This document shows positions 27,247-36,770 of a stretch of DNA of 64,000 bases, in pieces. Positions within the stretch are counted from its first letter, which is position 1, and every line of letters starts with the position of its first letter. Both the position numbers and the translations under genes were made by a program. A model generated the notes under the pieces. The model was not told the DNA's origin. It did no database searches and saw only the letters and a program-made list of their open reading frames with translations. The stretch comes from Candidatus Peribacteria bacterium (lineage in GTDB: Bacteria; Patescibacteriota; Gracilibacteria; UBA1369; LOWO2-01-FULL-3): the NCBI GenBank assembly GCA_943356465.1, contig CALREX010000002.1, forward strand, positions 139,012 through 203,011. The letters run 5' to 3'.

Positions 27247-29382
27247 TTAAATATCAGAAATATCCTCGTCCTTTACTCCAAAGACCTCTTTGCAAACTTC
27301 TATCTGGTCCCTCTCTTCAGAGACGTTCACATCGTTCACAATGTTCACTTCTGTCTCACTTATGCCAAATTTTATCTTGAGCTTTGCAATTCGTTCTTCA
27401 TTATCTTGATTTGAACAAAGATATATTCCTTGAGCTGATTTTCTTTTTTTGAGATGAAAGGTTTGTTCTACTACAGAACCAACTTTCTTCGCTTTAACAG
27501 GGAATTTACCAGCAAATTTTTCGTTGTAGTCTTCGGCAATCTTCTTCATTGTAGGTTCTGAATCTGTTTCTAGTGTGTTTATAATGCTTTGTAGTAGTTC
27601 ACCTTCGAAAGACCCATATCTACGTTCAAATTCGTCTCTCTGTTTATTCCCAATATATTTGAGAATAATGTCTTTACCGGCTGTGTCATCTATTATTCTG
27701 TAAAGTGGCGAAATAATCTGTCTTAGTCTCGGCTCAACATTAAGTTTGGGAAGCGTGTCTTTAGAAATACCACCGCTCAATTTTTTAAAACGAAACATTA
27801 CAAGCTTATTACGTATTCGTAATGCTCTACTCTCAAAATCATCATCAAGATTTTCTGGGATATCGTCTCGAGTCAAAGTTTCCATTGGGTTGCTCAAACA
27901 TCGACTCTCAAGAGCGTCATCCATAAAGTCTTTTCGTGTAGCTATAACCTTGGGACAAAAGACGTCAAAGGGTGTAGGATCATATGATTTATTATTTTTT
28001 CCTGTAGCTTCGCTACGAAATACTGGAATGCCTTTCTGAAAACCGGAATTGAGAATTTTTACAATTTCGTTACTTGTATCTGAAAGACGAAAATCAGCCT
28101 CGTCCAAAATTATACTTCCCTTCACTTGATGTATCATTCTAAAAATTGCAGAGGCACTAGCTGAACCATTAAGGAAGATTGGACGATAACATAGTGCTCC
28201 CATAACCTTTAAAAATCGCGATTTGCCACTTCCGTAGTCACCGATAGCTCGAAGGTAGGGCAACTCCTGAAAATGGTCATAGACCCATGAAAAAAGAGTA
28301 TAAAAGGCCGCCATATCTTCAAAACCTGCAGGAATCTGTACATAATCATGAATAAAAGACTTCACCTCTTGGAGTAGTGATATTTCAGAGTCAAAATCCA
28401 ATGCCTCCGAAGGTAATTTCACAAATCCGGGCTTAATAAGGTTGTTGGTAGGTGGTGGAGCAACATATACAATTCCATCAATTGTTACCTGAGGTATTTT
28501 TGTTGCCTTTCCATCTTCAAAAAGCAAAAGGCCTGTCTCCTCCTCAATAGGGTCATAATATGCCTCTATAATCCGTCCATCACGCGGACGGTGCCAGTAT
28601 ATTTCATGGGCTTGTCTTTCATCTTTCTTGTCTTTACTTTTAGTATTATGTTTCTGGCTTTCTTTTCCTTTAATACTGTCCCAAATAGTTCTTAGCTCGC
28701 CATCATCAAGTGGCGGATTACAGGTCTCAGAATTCCATGATTGGAAACCACTCCAACCAACTGTATCCCAAAGTTTCTTGTCGAGTTCACGAATAATTTT
28801 ACCAGCCATTTTTGTCGCTGTTTCGTTTCTTGCCCCCTGATTTACCTTTGCATCAATCGTCTCTGAACATAGTGAACTTCCTGAACTTGAAATAGAGTGT
28901 TGGTCGATAACCCAACATGGAAATTCACCAAGAGCATCCCGAGTCATTGGAGTAATCCATTCGTAATGTTTTCCAGATTTATGTAAAGAAGGTGGAGCAA
29001 TGACATAACCTCCATCACCTCGAATATCAGTGAGATCACGAATTCGTCCATAATTTTTAACTGGACGTTGCGTATCGTATTTGTAATAAAAATGCCAGCC
29101 TCCTCCTCCAGTTTGAGACATTACTGTCTTTGGCAAATCATCTATGACTCCTCCCTTTTCAACATCAACAACTACAACGCCCGAAATAGAGCCAGTCACA
29201 ATAGCAATACTTTCTATGTTATCTTTGCTTAACCATTCTCTAACTTCGGCTACTGATGGGCGTCGAGTTTGAAATTCCTTCCATGGAATAAGTGGCTTTT
29301 TATCTCTTCCTACAGGAATTACAGAAAAACCGAAATCGAGATAAGACAGTGCTTGAGATAATAATTCATTGTTCATTGTCAT
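27247..29382 (-). CDS. Bifunctional primase-polymerase with AAA+/helicase domain
   Basis: The 711-aa protein is a plasmid-type replication protein. Residues about 10-165 form an archaeo-eukaryotic Prim-Pol domain (GFSVIPVGRDKKPLIPW, the metal-binding VVVVDVEKGG, then SQTGGGGWHFYYKY and IRGDGGYVIAPPSLH). A primase C-terminal helical segment (GARNETATKMAGKII to LRTIWDSI) follows at about 185-240. The C-terminal part has a Walker A GDYGSGKSR (about residue 385) and Walker B GSIILDEADF, as in D5/VirE-like replicative ATPases. It should prime and unwind the element's DNA, so the element probably replicates as a circle after excision. Confidence 0.9.
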   Translation of the reverse strand: MTMNNELLSQALSYLDFGFSVIPVGRDKKPLIPWKEFQTRRPSVAEVREWLSKDNIESIAIVTGSISGVVVVDVEKGGVIDDLPKTVMSQTGGGGWHFYYKYDTQRPVKNYGRIRDLTDIRGDGGYVIAPPSLHKSGKHYEWITPMTRDALGEFPCWVIDQHSISSSGSSLCSETIDAKVNQGARNETATKMAGKIIRELDKKLWDTVGWSGFQSWNSETCNPPLDDGELRTIWDSIKGKESQKHNTKSKDKKDERQAHEIYWHRPRDGRIIEAYYDPIEEETGLLLFEDGKATKIPQVTIDGIVYVAPPPTNNLIKPGFVKLPSEALDFDSEISLLQEVKSFIHDYVQIPAGFEDMAAFYTLFSWVYDHFQELPYLRAIGDYGSGKSRFLKVMGALCYRPIFLNGSASASAIFRMIHQVKGSIILDEADFRLSDTSNEIVKILNSGFQKGIPVFRSEATGKNNKSYDPTPFDVFCPKVIATRKDFMDDALESRCLSNPMETLTRDDIPENLDDDFESRALRIRNKLVMFRFKKLSGGISKDTLPKLNVEPRLRQIISPLYRIIDDTAGKDIILKYIGNKQRDEFERRYGSFEGELLQSIINTLETDSEPTMKKIAEDYNEKFAGKFPVKAKKVGSVVEQTFHLKKRKSAQGIYLCSNQDNEERIAKLKIKFGISETEVNIVNDVNVSEERDQIEVCKEVFGVKDEDISDI

Positions 29383-29390
29383 ATTTGTTA

Positions 29391-29546
29391 TTAATTTGAA
29401 GAGTGAGATTCTTTAGATATTAGTATTCTGTATAGATGAAGTAGGTTTGTTGCCATTTTTTCGGCTTCTTCATATGCTGGCGTTTCCCCGAATTCTGTCC
29501 GGTATATTTCGATAAACTCTTCAATTGATTCTTTTGATAAATTCAT
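29391..29546 (-). CDS. Small acidic helical protein of mobile elements
   Basis: This 51-aa gene is too short for the ORF track. It starts with ATG at 29546, sharing the A of the preceding TAA stop (TAATG), and reads MNLSKESIEEFIEIYRTEFG, then ETPAYEEAEKMATNLLHLYR. I recall very similar small proteins next to plasmid and phage genes in CPR and other bacteria, without an assigned function. Tight coupling to the DUF5659-like gene upstream and the primase downstream suggests a role in replication control. Confidence 0.75.
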   Translation of the reverse strand: MNLSKESIEEFIEIYRTEFGETPAYEEAEKMATNLLHLYRILISKESHSSN

Positions 29547-29830
29547 TATCTTTGATAAAGTTTCTCTTTAAGTGTTTTGACGGCGATTGCCATCTTTCTG
29601 GCATCAACCATTACCATCTCATCGTTCTCCTTCGCATAATTAAAAGCATGCAAAATCTCTTCGCAGTACATAGGTTCGGCAAAGACAAAATTTGCCCTCT
29701 TTGAATTAGTTATCTTGTCAATATTTACGAGTTCCGCATCTTTCGCAAGTAAGAAAGCGGCTGGATAGAAATTTGAGATTCTAAAGTAACGATCGTCCAT
29801 ATTTTCATTGGTTATATTTTTGTACATCAA
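29546..29830 (-). CDS. DUF5659-like small protein
   Basis: The 94-aa protein has the pattern of DUF5659: a strand-loop start (DRYFRISNFYPAAFLLAKDAE), a short IDKITNSKRANFVF strand, an acidic helix (MYCEEILHAFNYAKEN) and a final DARKMAIAVKTLKEKL segment. These proteins occur in CPR mobile elements; their function is unknown. It overlaps the 51-aa gene by one base. Confidence 0.6.
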   Translation of the reverse strand: MMYKNITNENMDDRYFRISNFYPAAFLLAKDAELVNIDKITNSKRANFVFAEPMYCEEILHAFNYAKENDEMVMVDARKMAIAVKTLKEKLYQR

Positions 29831-29876
29831 AAAGCGACTTCATTGTAAATCGCTGAATTATCTTATTTTAGACTTA

Positions 29877-31439
29877 TTATTGCCTTACTTTCGTAATGAA
29901 TAAGGCCAAGCCTTCTCCTGGGACAGGTCTTAATAAATTTTCAAAGAAAGAATTTGGTAGGGCAATTTTTTTTGTTTTGCAATATTTCTCTAGCATGTTG
30001 AACAAACTTCTTCTATGGGTTTTATTGATAGATTCACGTGTTTCTTCTTGTGTCAGTCCTAGTTTTTCAATTTCTTTCCATGGTACGCATAGGACATTAT
30101 TTTTATACCCCCAATCCCAAATTTTCATGGGGATACCTCCTTTATTTACTTTACTAACATATTCTCCATTGATAGAGAATGCTACTCCGTTGAAAGTTAT
30201 CTTTAATTTGTCGTTGGAGAAAATAATAAGATCATTTTCCCTGGCAGTGGTAGAACTTATGTCTTCTTCTACTCCAAGAGCTTTCTCAAGATTAAGTTTA
30301 TATTCTTTTATTTTTTTGACATCCGGACATGTTAATACAAAGCAATCACTATGGTCTCCCCAGTCTTTGATGCAATCTGACCCTTTGAGTTTGCCTAAAA
30401 GCTTTCTAACCATAACCTTTTCTGGATGGTGATATGGCCTAACCCCCATTGCATCAAGATTGATTTCAACGTTTTCTTTGTCATCTATGAGACACTTTTC
30501 AATAATTCTTTGGAGCCAATGTGTCGTTAAATCTTTTCCTTTTCTTTCCTCAATGACCATCAGATCACGATGTTCTTCGTCTTTCCTTTTTTCTTCTTGA
30601 AATTGCAAGCGTCCCTTCTCCAACCATTCTTCCAGTTTTTCTTTTTCTCCTAAGACAGGCGTGTATGCAGGAAAAAACTTGACTGTCTTCTTTCGTACTT
30701 CTTCCGGTTGATTCTTCCTCTGCTTATTTAAATCGTCCTTGATGTATAAATGTAAGCTACGAAGAGCAAACTTATATTTTTTCATATCATAACGCAAAGG
30801 ATTATGCTGAGAGTCTGGAGCAAAAAGAAAGACATATTTTACAGTCTCCAAATAATCATATATTTTCCTGTTCCTTGCCCTAAATAACCTCTCTTTCTCT
30901 TCAATAGCCAAGAAATATGTGTCAGAGAACACCCAATTCCCGTAAATATTCCTTCTAAGATTTTTCTTGTCCAAAAATTTCTCTATTAACTTTGATTTTC
31001 CAATATTGTTCAATTCTTTGGCTATTTCAAATAATCTATTCTCCAAAACGTAACAAAATTCCTTACTGCTAGAGGCAACAGGTAAACCATTATCCACCAT
31101 ATCAATAGTCCCTATATGGACGACAAGTCCATTTCGATGGGCGTCAATATTCCCCAATATTTGCTTTATTTCTACAGAATCTATGGAGTTATCTTTTATT
31201 ATTTTTCTCAATTTCTTTTCGGACACTTCAAGTTCTGCTAAGGCTTGTTTTTCTAACAACCGTAAATTGCTATAATCCATCTCTTCAAGCGCTTCTATTT
31301 TTTTAATAACCTTTTTTAAAAGGGGAGTTTCTTCGACAAAATCAAAATACTGTTTCAGTCCAAGACAGAAATATTTGAAATCTTCCTCCTTGGCTATTGG
31401 ATCGTAGCGCTCCTGCAGTTGAGATATAACATTGTCCAT
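29877..31439 (-). CDS. Unknown 520-aa protein of the integrated element
   Basis: I do not recognise this protein. The first ~120 residues are helical and charged; a middle region is rich in basic and aromatic residues (RNRKIYDYLETVKYVFLF). Residues about 310-390 look like a winged-helix segment (NLDAMGVRPYHHPEKVMVRK, LLGKLKGSDCIKDWGDHSD). The last ~110 residues contain a beta-rich stretch and a helical end. It lies between the replication genes and the exported cargo. A DNA-binding replication or partition role is possible but only inferred. Confidence 0.65.
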   Translation of the reverse strand: MDNVISQLQERYDPIAKEEDFKYFCLGLKQYFDFVEETPLLKKVIKKIEALEEMDYSNLRLLEKQALAELEVSEKKLRKIIKDNSIDSVEIKQILGNIDAHRNGLVVHIGTIDMVDNGLPVASSSKEFCYVLENRLFEIAKELNNIGKSKLIEKFLDKKNLRRNIYGNWVFSDTYFLAIEEKERLFRARNRKIYDYLETVKYVFLFAPDSQHNPLRYDMKKYKFALRSLHLYIKDDLNKQRKNQPEEVRKKTVKFFPAYTPVLGEKEKLEEWLEKGRLQFQEEKRKDEEHRDLMVIEERKGKDLTTHWLQRIIEKCLIDDKENVEINLDAMGVRPYHHPEKVMVRKLLGKLKGSDCIKDWGDHSDCFVLTCPDVKKIKEYKLNLEKALGVEEDISSTTARENDLIIFSNDKLKITFNGVAFSINGEYVSKVNKGGIPMKIWDWGYKNNVLCVPWKEIEKLGLTQEETRESINKTHRRSLFNMLEKYCKTKKIALPNSFFENLLRPVPGEGLALFITKVRQ

Positions 31440-31533
31440 TTAATATTTTTATACTCCTAGCGTGCAGAATAATCTCTTACATCAAAGAAATAAACATCTT
31501 TTTGCTTAAAGATGCACTTGTGCTTGAATTTCC

Positions 31534-32691
31534 TTAGAACTCTCTTCCCAAAAGCAAAGCGAATTTACCAGTATTTATCGGAGTAGAAGTTTTGTCCAAT
31601 TCAAAAAGAATGGATTTTATCCCGGAAACTTTTCCGCCAACTAAAATTTTCACTATTTTTGCAGTGATAAAAGGCGCCGCCTGTGAAGTGCCGGTAGCGT
31701 ACCCATAATTATTACCTGGCGTTGTACTTAAAATATCCTGCGCTTTAACTGAATAATCAACCCATGTCCCAAAATTGCTTTGAGGAAGCTTATTCCCGTC
31801 ATTTGCAAGGCCAGCCACGGCGATAGCTTTGCCGTAGGAGGCTGGATAATATTTTTTGCTGGTATTGTAATTCCCTGCGGCTGCAACTACTGGAATGTCC
31901 TTCTTAAAGGCATAATCGATGGAATCCATAAGAAGAGCAGATTTTTCACTCAAACCAAGGCTCAAATTTATAACATCAACGTTACTATCTACAGCAAACT
32001 TTATAGCCTTTGCCAAGTCACTCATTTTACCTGTTTTACCGTCCGTAAACTTTATTGGCATTATTTTCGCCGATGAATTACTAGCTATAATACCTGCTAC
32101 ATGAGTACCATGTCCATAATCGTCACTCACATCTTTATCCTCAGAAACAAAATCATATCCAGCTACAATCCTATCTTTTAAATCTTTATGGTTTATGTCC
32201 ACTCCAGAATCTACAACAGCTACAACGATATCAGTAGCGACTTCAGAATCTATGGAAACATTTGATCCATCTTCGGTTCCAGTGTCGCCATTATCGCTTA
32301 ATTCAACCTGAAAATTCGGCTCTGCATATGAAACAGCATCAATTGATTCATATTGTTTTGCTATTTCTTGTGGATCAGCATTCGTCCGAAGCTTTAAAAG
32401 GAAAACATCACCTAAAGACGAAGAACTCGCGTCACCCTTAAGTTTCACGATCAACTCTTTCTTTGGCCTAAAAATATCAAAAATGTTTGTTTGCATGAGA
32501 TTAGGAGCAAACATGTAACTCAACTTAGTTGACTCATTCAATGGCACTATATCCGTTAGTCCGTATTGTGAATTCAACAAGGCGAGTTTTTCTTTCCCAT
32601 TCTCCTCTGTTTTGCTACAAGCAGGGATTACAATCAAAGCCAAAATACAAACGGCTAAGAATTTGATTTTTTTTGTAGCAGGTAAGGACAT
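31534..32691 (-). CDS. Subtilisin-like serine protease, lipoprotein
   Basis: The 385-aa protein begins with a lipoprotein signal peptide (hydrophobic core then VIPACSK, lipobox cysteine near residue 25). An inhibitor-I9-like propeptide (about 80-135, ending VSYAEPNFQVE) precedes a complete S8 catalytic domain: Asp in VVAVVDSGVDINH, His in DYGHGTHVAGII, oxyanion Asn in AAAGNYN, and Ser in ATGTSQAAPF. It should be tethered to the membrane outside the cell. It is the first of four exported proteins in the element and may process its neighbours, such as the SLH/cohesin protein. Confidence 0.92.
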   Translation of the reverse strand: MSLPATKKIKFLAVCILALIVIPACSKTEENGKEKLALLNSQYGLTDIVPLNESTKLSYMFAPNLMQTNIFDIFRPKKELIVKLKGDASSSSLGDVFLLKLRTNADPQEIAKQYESIDAVSYAEPNFQVELSDNGDTGTEDGSNVSIDSEVATDIVVAVVDSGVDINHKDLKDRIVAGYDFVSEDKDVSDDYGHGTHVAGIIASNSSAKIMPIKFTDGKTGKMSDLAKAIKFAVDSNVDVINLSLGLSEKSALLMDSIDYAFKKDIPVVAAAGNYNTSKKYYPASYGKAIAVAGLANDGNKLPQSNFGTWVDYSVKAQDILSTTPGNNYGYATGTSQAAPFITAKIVKILVGGKVSGIKSILFELDKTSTPINTGKFALLLGREF

Positions 32692-32749
32692 TTTTTATGT
32701 TTAGTTCTTTATATTATAGCATTTTTAAGGATTTTTTTGAATAGGAAAC

Positions 32750-32783
32750 AAAAGAGCCCACCCTCATCTTTGGGCGAGCTCTT
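32750..32783 (-). terminator. Terminator after the SLH/cohesin gene
   Basis: An imperfect stem AAGAGC-CCACCC / GGGCGA-GCTCTT around a TCATCTTT loop follows the stop of the 1307-aa gene by about 27 bp on the minus strand, with T-rich sequence beyond it. Confidence 0.6.
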
Positions 32784-32809
32784 AGGATATTTGATAAACT
32801 TACAAGACT

Positions 32810-35800
32810 CTATTCTGAAACCATCGAAGCCAGTTTCGCGAATTCGCCTCTTGTGATGTTCTTTGTTGGACCAAATGTGCCGTTTTTGTATCCATTTACT
32901 AATCCCTTAGCTTTTGCATAATTAATATATTTTGCATACCAAGCTGTTGAGCTAGTATCTGGGAATGTCGCAGTTTCAGCAGTCAAATCTTTCTTTGATG
33001 CTTCAAGTAATATTTTTAAAGCCTCAACTCTAGAAATCTTTTGATTTGGTTTAAATGTACCATTGCTGTATCCATCAATAATTCCGGCAGTCTTTCCAGC
33101 TGCGATATATGGAGCATACCACTCACCAATTTCAACATCGCTGAATGGTTTTTCGGTCATGCTCGTAGGAAGAGTAATTCCATATAGATTAACTACTATT
33201 TTTAGAAGCTCAGCTCTTGTTATTTGAGAATCTGGTTCAAATTTTCCTTCTGATTTACCGCTGATAACACCTTTTAGTCTTAAGTTGTCTATGAATGTTT
33301 CTGCCCAGTGTCCATTAACATCGCCGAATGGTGCAGCTACATCTGAAGACTGCAATTCAACAGCAACATCTTTAACTACCTCTTTTACTACTTTTTTCTT
33401 AGAAGGGCTTCCACCACCACCTCCTCCTCCTCCCCCGCCGCCGCCACCTCCATTTGTGACAGAACTGAACGAAGCAAATGATGTGAAATGTTTAGTCCAA
33501 ACAACTAAGTCTGATCCAACTGCAATTTTACAATCTCCATCTACCCCTAAGGCATCACCTGTAGACTGGTTGTCTGCTACACAAGTGTTTGTAATTTCAG
33601 TAAATGTTGTTCCGGTTCTAACATATCCAGCTCTCTTCCCTGCTTGACCAGGAAGTAATACTCTTACTCCCTTATCAAAAGATAATTTAGCTCCAGTAAA
33701 TCCAATTTCTATAGCCATTCCGAAGGTTCTAGTTTCACCAGACGCTTCAGGTATAGTAACTGTTGTTACCGTTGGAGCGGCAATTACTCCATCCCAGCTA
33801 GGATCAGCACTAGTCACTGTTGTGGAAGCTGGAATTGTTACATTTCCAAGGCTAGAATTCATAGTGATTGCAGGTATTGTTCCAGTTCCTCCAGAAACGA
33901 ATGAACCTACGTCGATTGTTGGATTAGTTGTCTCACCACCGATTGTTACAGTAACCGCTTGTGTTGGGTTAGTAATTACAACCTGAGGAGTTGTACTATC
34001 GACAGTAGCGGCTCCTGATCCGTTTGGCGTAGTTTGAGCAGCAGTTAGGCTAGAATCAACTAATAATAACTCTGCTGGATTACCTGCAAGATCAGAAATG
34101 TTAACGATAACGTCATTAGCGAAAGTAGTAATTTCTGTTGCAGTAATTGTCAATGTAGCTCCTGTCCAAGAGTAAGCTAAAGTTTTGTCAGCGCCTGCAG
34201 TCAAAGCATTTTGAACTGCTGTTTTAGAGCTATCTGATAGGACTTCACTGAATATTAAATCTGTAGTTCCTACAGATAATGCTAAATCAGTCGAATTGTC
34301 TCCAAGTTTAGTAACAGTCGGAGCAGTATTATCAACAGTCACAGGAATACCGGCAGACTGATAAGAATTTCCTGCTACATCATATACTCTTATGAATACT
34401 GAATGACTTCCTTCAGGTGCAAGTGTTGTATCCCAATTGATAGAGTATGGAGACACAGTATCTTCACCAATTTTAGTACCAACGCTTGCATACCAGAACT
34501 CAACTTTATCAACACCAGAGCCTACGTCTGAGGCAGTTGCATTAAGAGCAACAGTGCCTTTTAAATAAGAGTCTGCAGTAATATTTGAGATTGATCCTGT
34601 TGGATTAATAATATCTGGATCAACAGTGATAGTGTAAACGACTTCTGTTGTTCCATCTTGAGCAGTTACTTTTAATGTATTTCCACTTACTACTGGATCC
34701 GCAACTCCAGTGTAATCCCACGTCTGATGAGTTTCACTTTTTGCTAGGGCGGCTAAGAAAGTTGCCTTAGATGTACCGAATGGCACTCCTGTAATAGTCT
34801 CGCTACCAGTTTCTCCTACGCTTACAGTATAAGTTCCAGAAGTAATTGTGGCGATAGTGCTAGCAGGCAATTTAAGCACAATCAATGTAAAGTCTTTTGT
34901 TTGAGTAATAACTCCTTTAGTAAGAGTTGCTGTCAAAGTAACTGTTGTATTTCCATCTGCAAAAACTGGTCTATTTATTGTTTGACCATCGTTACTTACC
35001 GCACCTGTATTTGAAGATGTCCAAGTAATAGTTGATCCATTTACAGTTCCGATTGATGGCAATGGATTAGTAAGAGCTAATGTAACGTTTAGTAAATCAG
35101 CATTTCCTCCTTTAATTGCATCATCCACTAAAGCATCTCTGTCTGCTGTTACTTTGGCAATATCAGGATTATCAGAAACTGTAATTGTATAAGTTACAGT
35201 TGTTGTTCCGTCTTGAGCTGTTACTTTTAATGTATTTCCACTTACTACTGGATCAGCAATACCTGCAGAATCCCACGTCTGATTATCTTCCCCTTTTGTC
35301 AAAGCAGACAAGAAATCAGCTTTTGCTGTACCAAAAGGAACATTTGTAATAGTTTCGCTAGATGTTCCTCCTGCACTTACTGTATAAGCACCAGAATTTA
35401 CCGTAGCAATTGTGCTAGCTGGCATTTTAAGTACAGTTAGAGTGAATGCTTTTGTGTCAGTTAGGCCGCCCTTAGCAAGAGTTGCTGTCATTGTGACAGT
35501 TGCATTACTTGCAACGAAAGCAGGTCTATTTACCGTTTGTCCATCATTACTTACTACTGATGCATTTGAAGATTCCCATGTAATTATTGATCCATTTGCC
35601 CCAACTGATGGCAACGGATTAGTAAGTGAACCTGTAACATTTGATAAATTAGAGTTTGATCCTTTTATAGAATTATCTACTAGATCAGCTTTATCTGCCG
35701 CCAATAGTGCAATATTTGGATCAGCTGAAACATTAACCGTAACAGTATAAGCTTGAGTAGAAGAATTTTCAGCAGTCACTGTGTATGTTACTGGATTAGT

Positions 35801-36733
35801 GAAGTTTTGAGCTACGCCAGAGGCAGGATTGACTGAAGCCTTAGCGGAAATTGCAATAGTTGGCACAAGTGCAGTAACATTTGTTCCGAATGGAACACTT
35901 ACGGCAATATTAGTCCCCGTAATAACACCACTACCTTCTGGAAAACTAAAAGAAGTAATACTTTTAGCAGAACTTAGAGGTGCAACTATATTAACACTAT
36001 AGGTTGTTGTTTTTCCTCCGACCGTAATTGTTAATACTTGACCACTTACGGCTACTGAGCTGTCAAAACCAGTTATATTTGATGCCGTAATAGTTTCAAC
36101 TTTAGTGCTTGCATCGCTATATGTTCCAGTAACAACTAAACCTGAAATATCCAATGAATCTCCTACCGTATAAGTAAGTTTATTCGCTGGACTTGTTATT
36201 GCTATGCTTGAAAGTGTTGCGGCTGGATTTAGAGAGACGACTCCGTTTGTGAATGTTGTAGTTATTGGATCAGCAGCAGCATCACTTATTTCTTTTGCTC
36301 CAGCAAATGTTAAATTTGCATTAGTTGTTGTTCCTGAAACAACCGTGAAATTTAAAGTTAGAAGTGTACCGCTGGACAAAGTTAAAGCAGCAGAATCAAA
36401 CCAGTTTATTTTTATTGGATTGCTTCCAGCCCCGCTAATGGCCAAAGTTCCGTGTCCAGAAATATCGTTTTGTGTATATCCAGTATATGTAAGAAGTGCA
36501 CTGTCGTACTGAACATCAAAAGTCATTCCAGCAATTACGTTACCAAAATTACTAGCGCTCACTGGCACAGTTATATTTGCCCCATTTAAAGCGGATTGAG
36601 ACCCTATGGTTAGGGTCGGAGAAGGGGCGATTGCCATTGCAGTCGAGCCAAGAGTCAAACTTGAAACGACCATCAAAGACATAAGCGCAGAGCTTATAAT
36701 CTTCTTAAGATTGATCAACATTTTGTTGTTCAT
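32810..36733 (-). CDS. Surface scaffold protein: cohesin-like domain, Ig-like repeats, three SLH repeats
   Basis: The 1307-aa protein has a signal peptide (about 1-34) and a domain that matches the cohesin fold pattern (residues about 38-170: ITVPVSASNFGNVIAGMTFD, YDSALLTYTGY, IKINWFDSAAL, LLTLNFTVVSG). Then come a bacterial Ig-like domain (LTYTVGDSLDISGLVVTG), two tandem ~185-residue repeats with SNDGQT motifs, another Ig-like region and a poly-Gly run. Three SLH repeats close the protein (VNGHWAETFIDNL, IGEWYAPYIAAGK, STAWYAKYINYAK). SLH repeats bind pyruvylated wall polymer, fitting csaB at 7564. The cohesin faces a dockerin on the next gene's product. The cohesin call rests on pattern recognition, not a search. 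Confidence 0.88.
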   Translation of the reverse strand: MNNKMLINLKKIISSALMSLMVVSSLTLGSTAMAIAPSPTLTIGSQSALNGANITVPVSASNFGNVIAGMTFDVQYDSALLTYTGYTQNDISGHGTLAISGAGSNPIKINWFDSAALTLSSGTLLTLNFTVVSGTTTNANLTFAGAKEISDAAADPITTTFTNGVVSLNPAATLSSIAITSPANKLTYTVGDSLDISGLVVTGTYSDASTKVETITASNITGFDSSVAVSGQVLTITVGGKTTTYSVNIVAPLSSAKSITSFSFPEGSGVITGTNIAVSVPFGTNVTALVPTIAISAKASVNPASGVAQNFTNPVTYTVTAENSSTQAYTVTVNVSADPNIALLAADKADLVDNSIKGSNSNLSNVTGSLTNPLPSVGANGSIITWESSNASVVSNDGQTVNRPAFVASNATVTMTATLAKGGLTDTKAFTLTVLKMPASTIATVNSGAYTVSAGGTSSETITNVPFGTAKADFLSALTKGEDNQTWDSAGIADPVVSGNTLKVTAQDGTTTVTYTITVSDNPDIAKVTADRDALVDDAIKGGNADLLNVTLALTNPLPSIGTVNGSTITWTSSNTGAVSNDGQTINRPVFADGNTTVTLTATLTKGVITQTKDFTLIVLKLPASTIATITSGTYTVSVGETGSETITGVPFGTSKATFLAALAKSETHQTWDYTGVADPVVSGNTLKVTAQDGTTEVVYTITVDPDIINPTGSISNITADSYLKGTVALNATASDVGSGVDKVEFWYASVGTKIGEDTVSPYSINWDTTLAPEGSHSVFIRVYDVAGNSYQSAGIPVTVDNTAPTVTKLGDNSTDLALSVGTTDLIFSEVLSDSSKTAVQNALTAGADKTLAYSWTGATLTITATEITTFANDVIVNISDLAGNPAELLLVDSSLTAAQTTPNGSGAATVDSTTPQVVITNPTQAVTVTIGGETTNPTIDVGSFVSGGTGTIPAITMNSSLGNVTIPASTTVTSADPSWDGVIAAPTVTTVTIPEASGETRTFGMAIEIGFTGAKLSFDKGVRVLLPGQAGKRAGYVRTGTTFTEITNTCVADNQSTGDALGVDGDCKIAVGSDLVVWTKHFTSFASFSSVTNGGGGGGGGGGGGGGSPSKKKVVKEVVKDVAVELQSSDVAAPFGDVNGHWAETFIDNLRLKGVISGKSEGKFEPDSQITRAELLKIVVNLYGITLPTSMTEKPFSDVEIGEWYAPYIAAGKTAGIIDGYSNGTFKPNQKISRVEALKILLEASKKDLTAETATFPDTSSTAWYAKYINYAKAKGLVNGYKNGTFGPTKNITRGEFAKLASMVSE
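34620..35727 (-). repeat. Tandem ~555-bp coding repeat in the scaffold gene
   Basis: Two successive ~185-codon units begin DPNIALLAADKADLVD and NPDIAKVTADRDALVD and share VSNDGQTVNRP/VSNDGQTINRP and VVSGNTLKVTAQDGTT. The units remain close in both protein and DNA sequence, so the duplication looks recent. Unit borders are estimated to within about 10 bp. Confidence 0.8.
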
Positions 36734-36770
36734 ATTAGGTTAGTTGTTATTAGATATTTATTATGAATAA

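Noticed and set aside
33285-33647. Plus-strand ORF with a long poly-proline run
   Set aside because: It is antisense to the poly-glycine linker of the SLH/cohesin protein.
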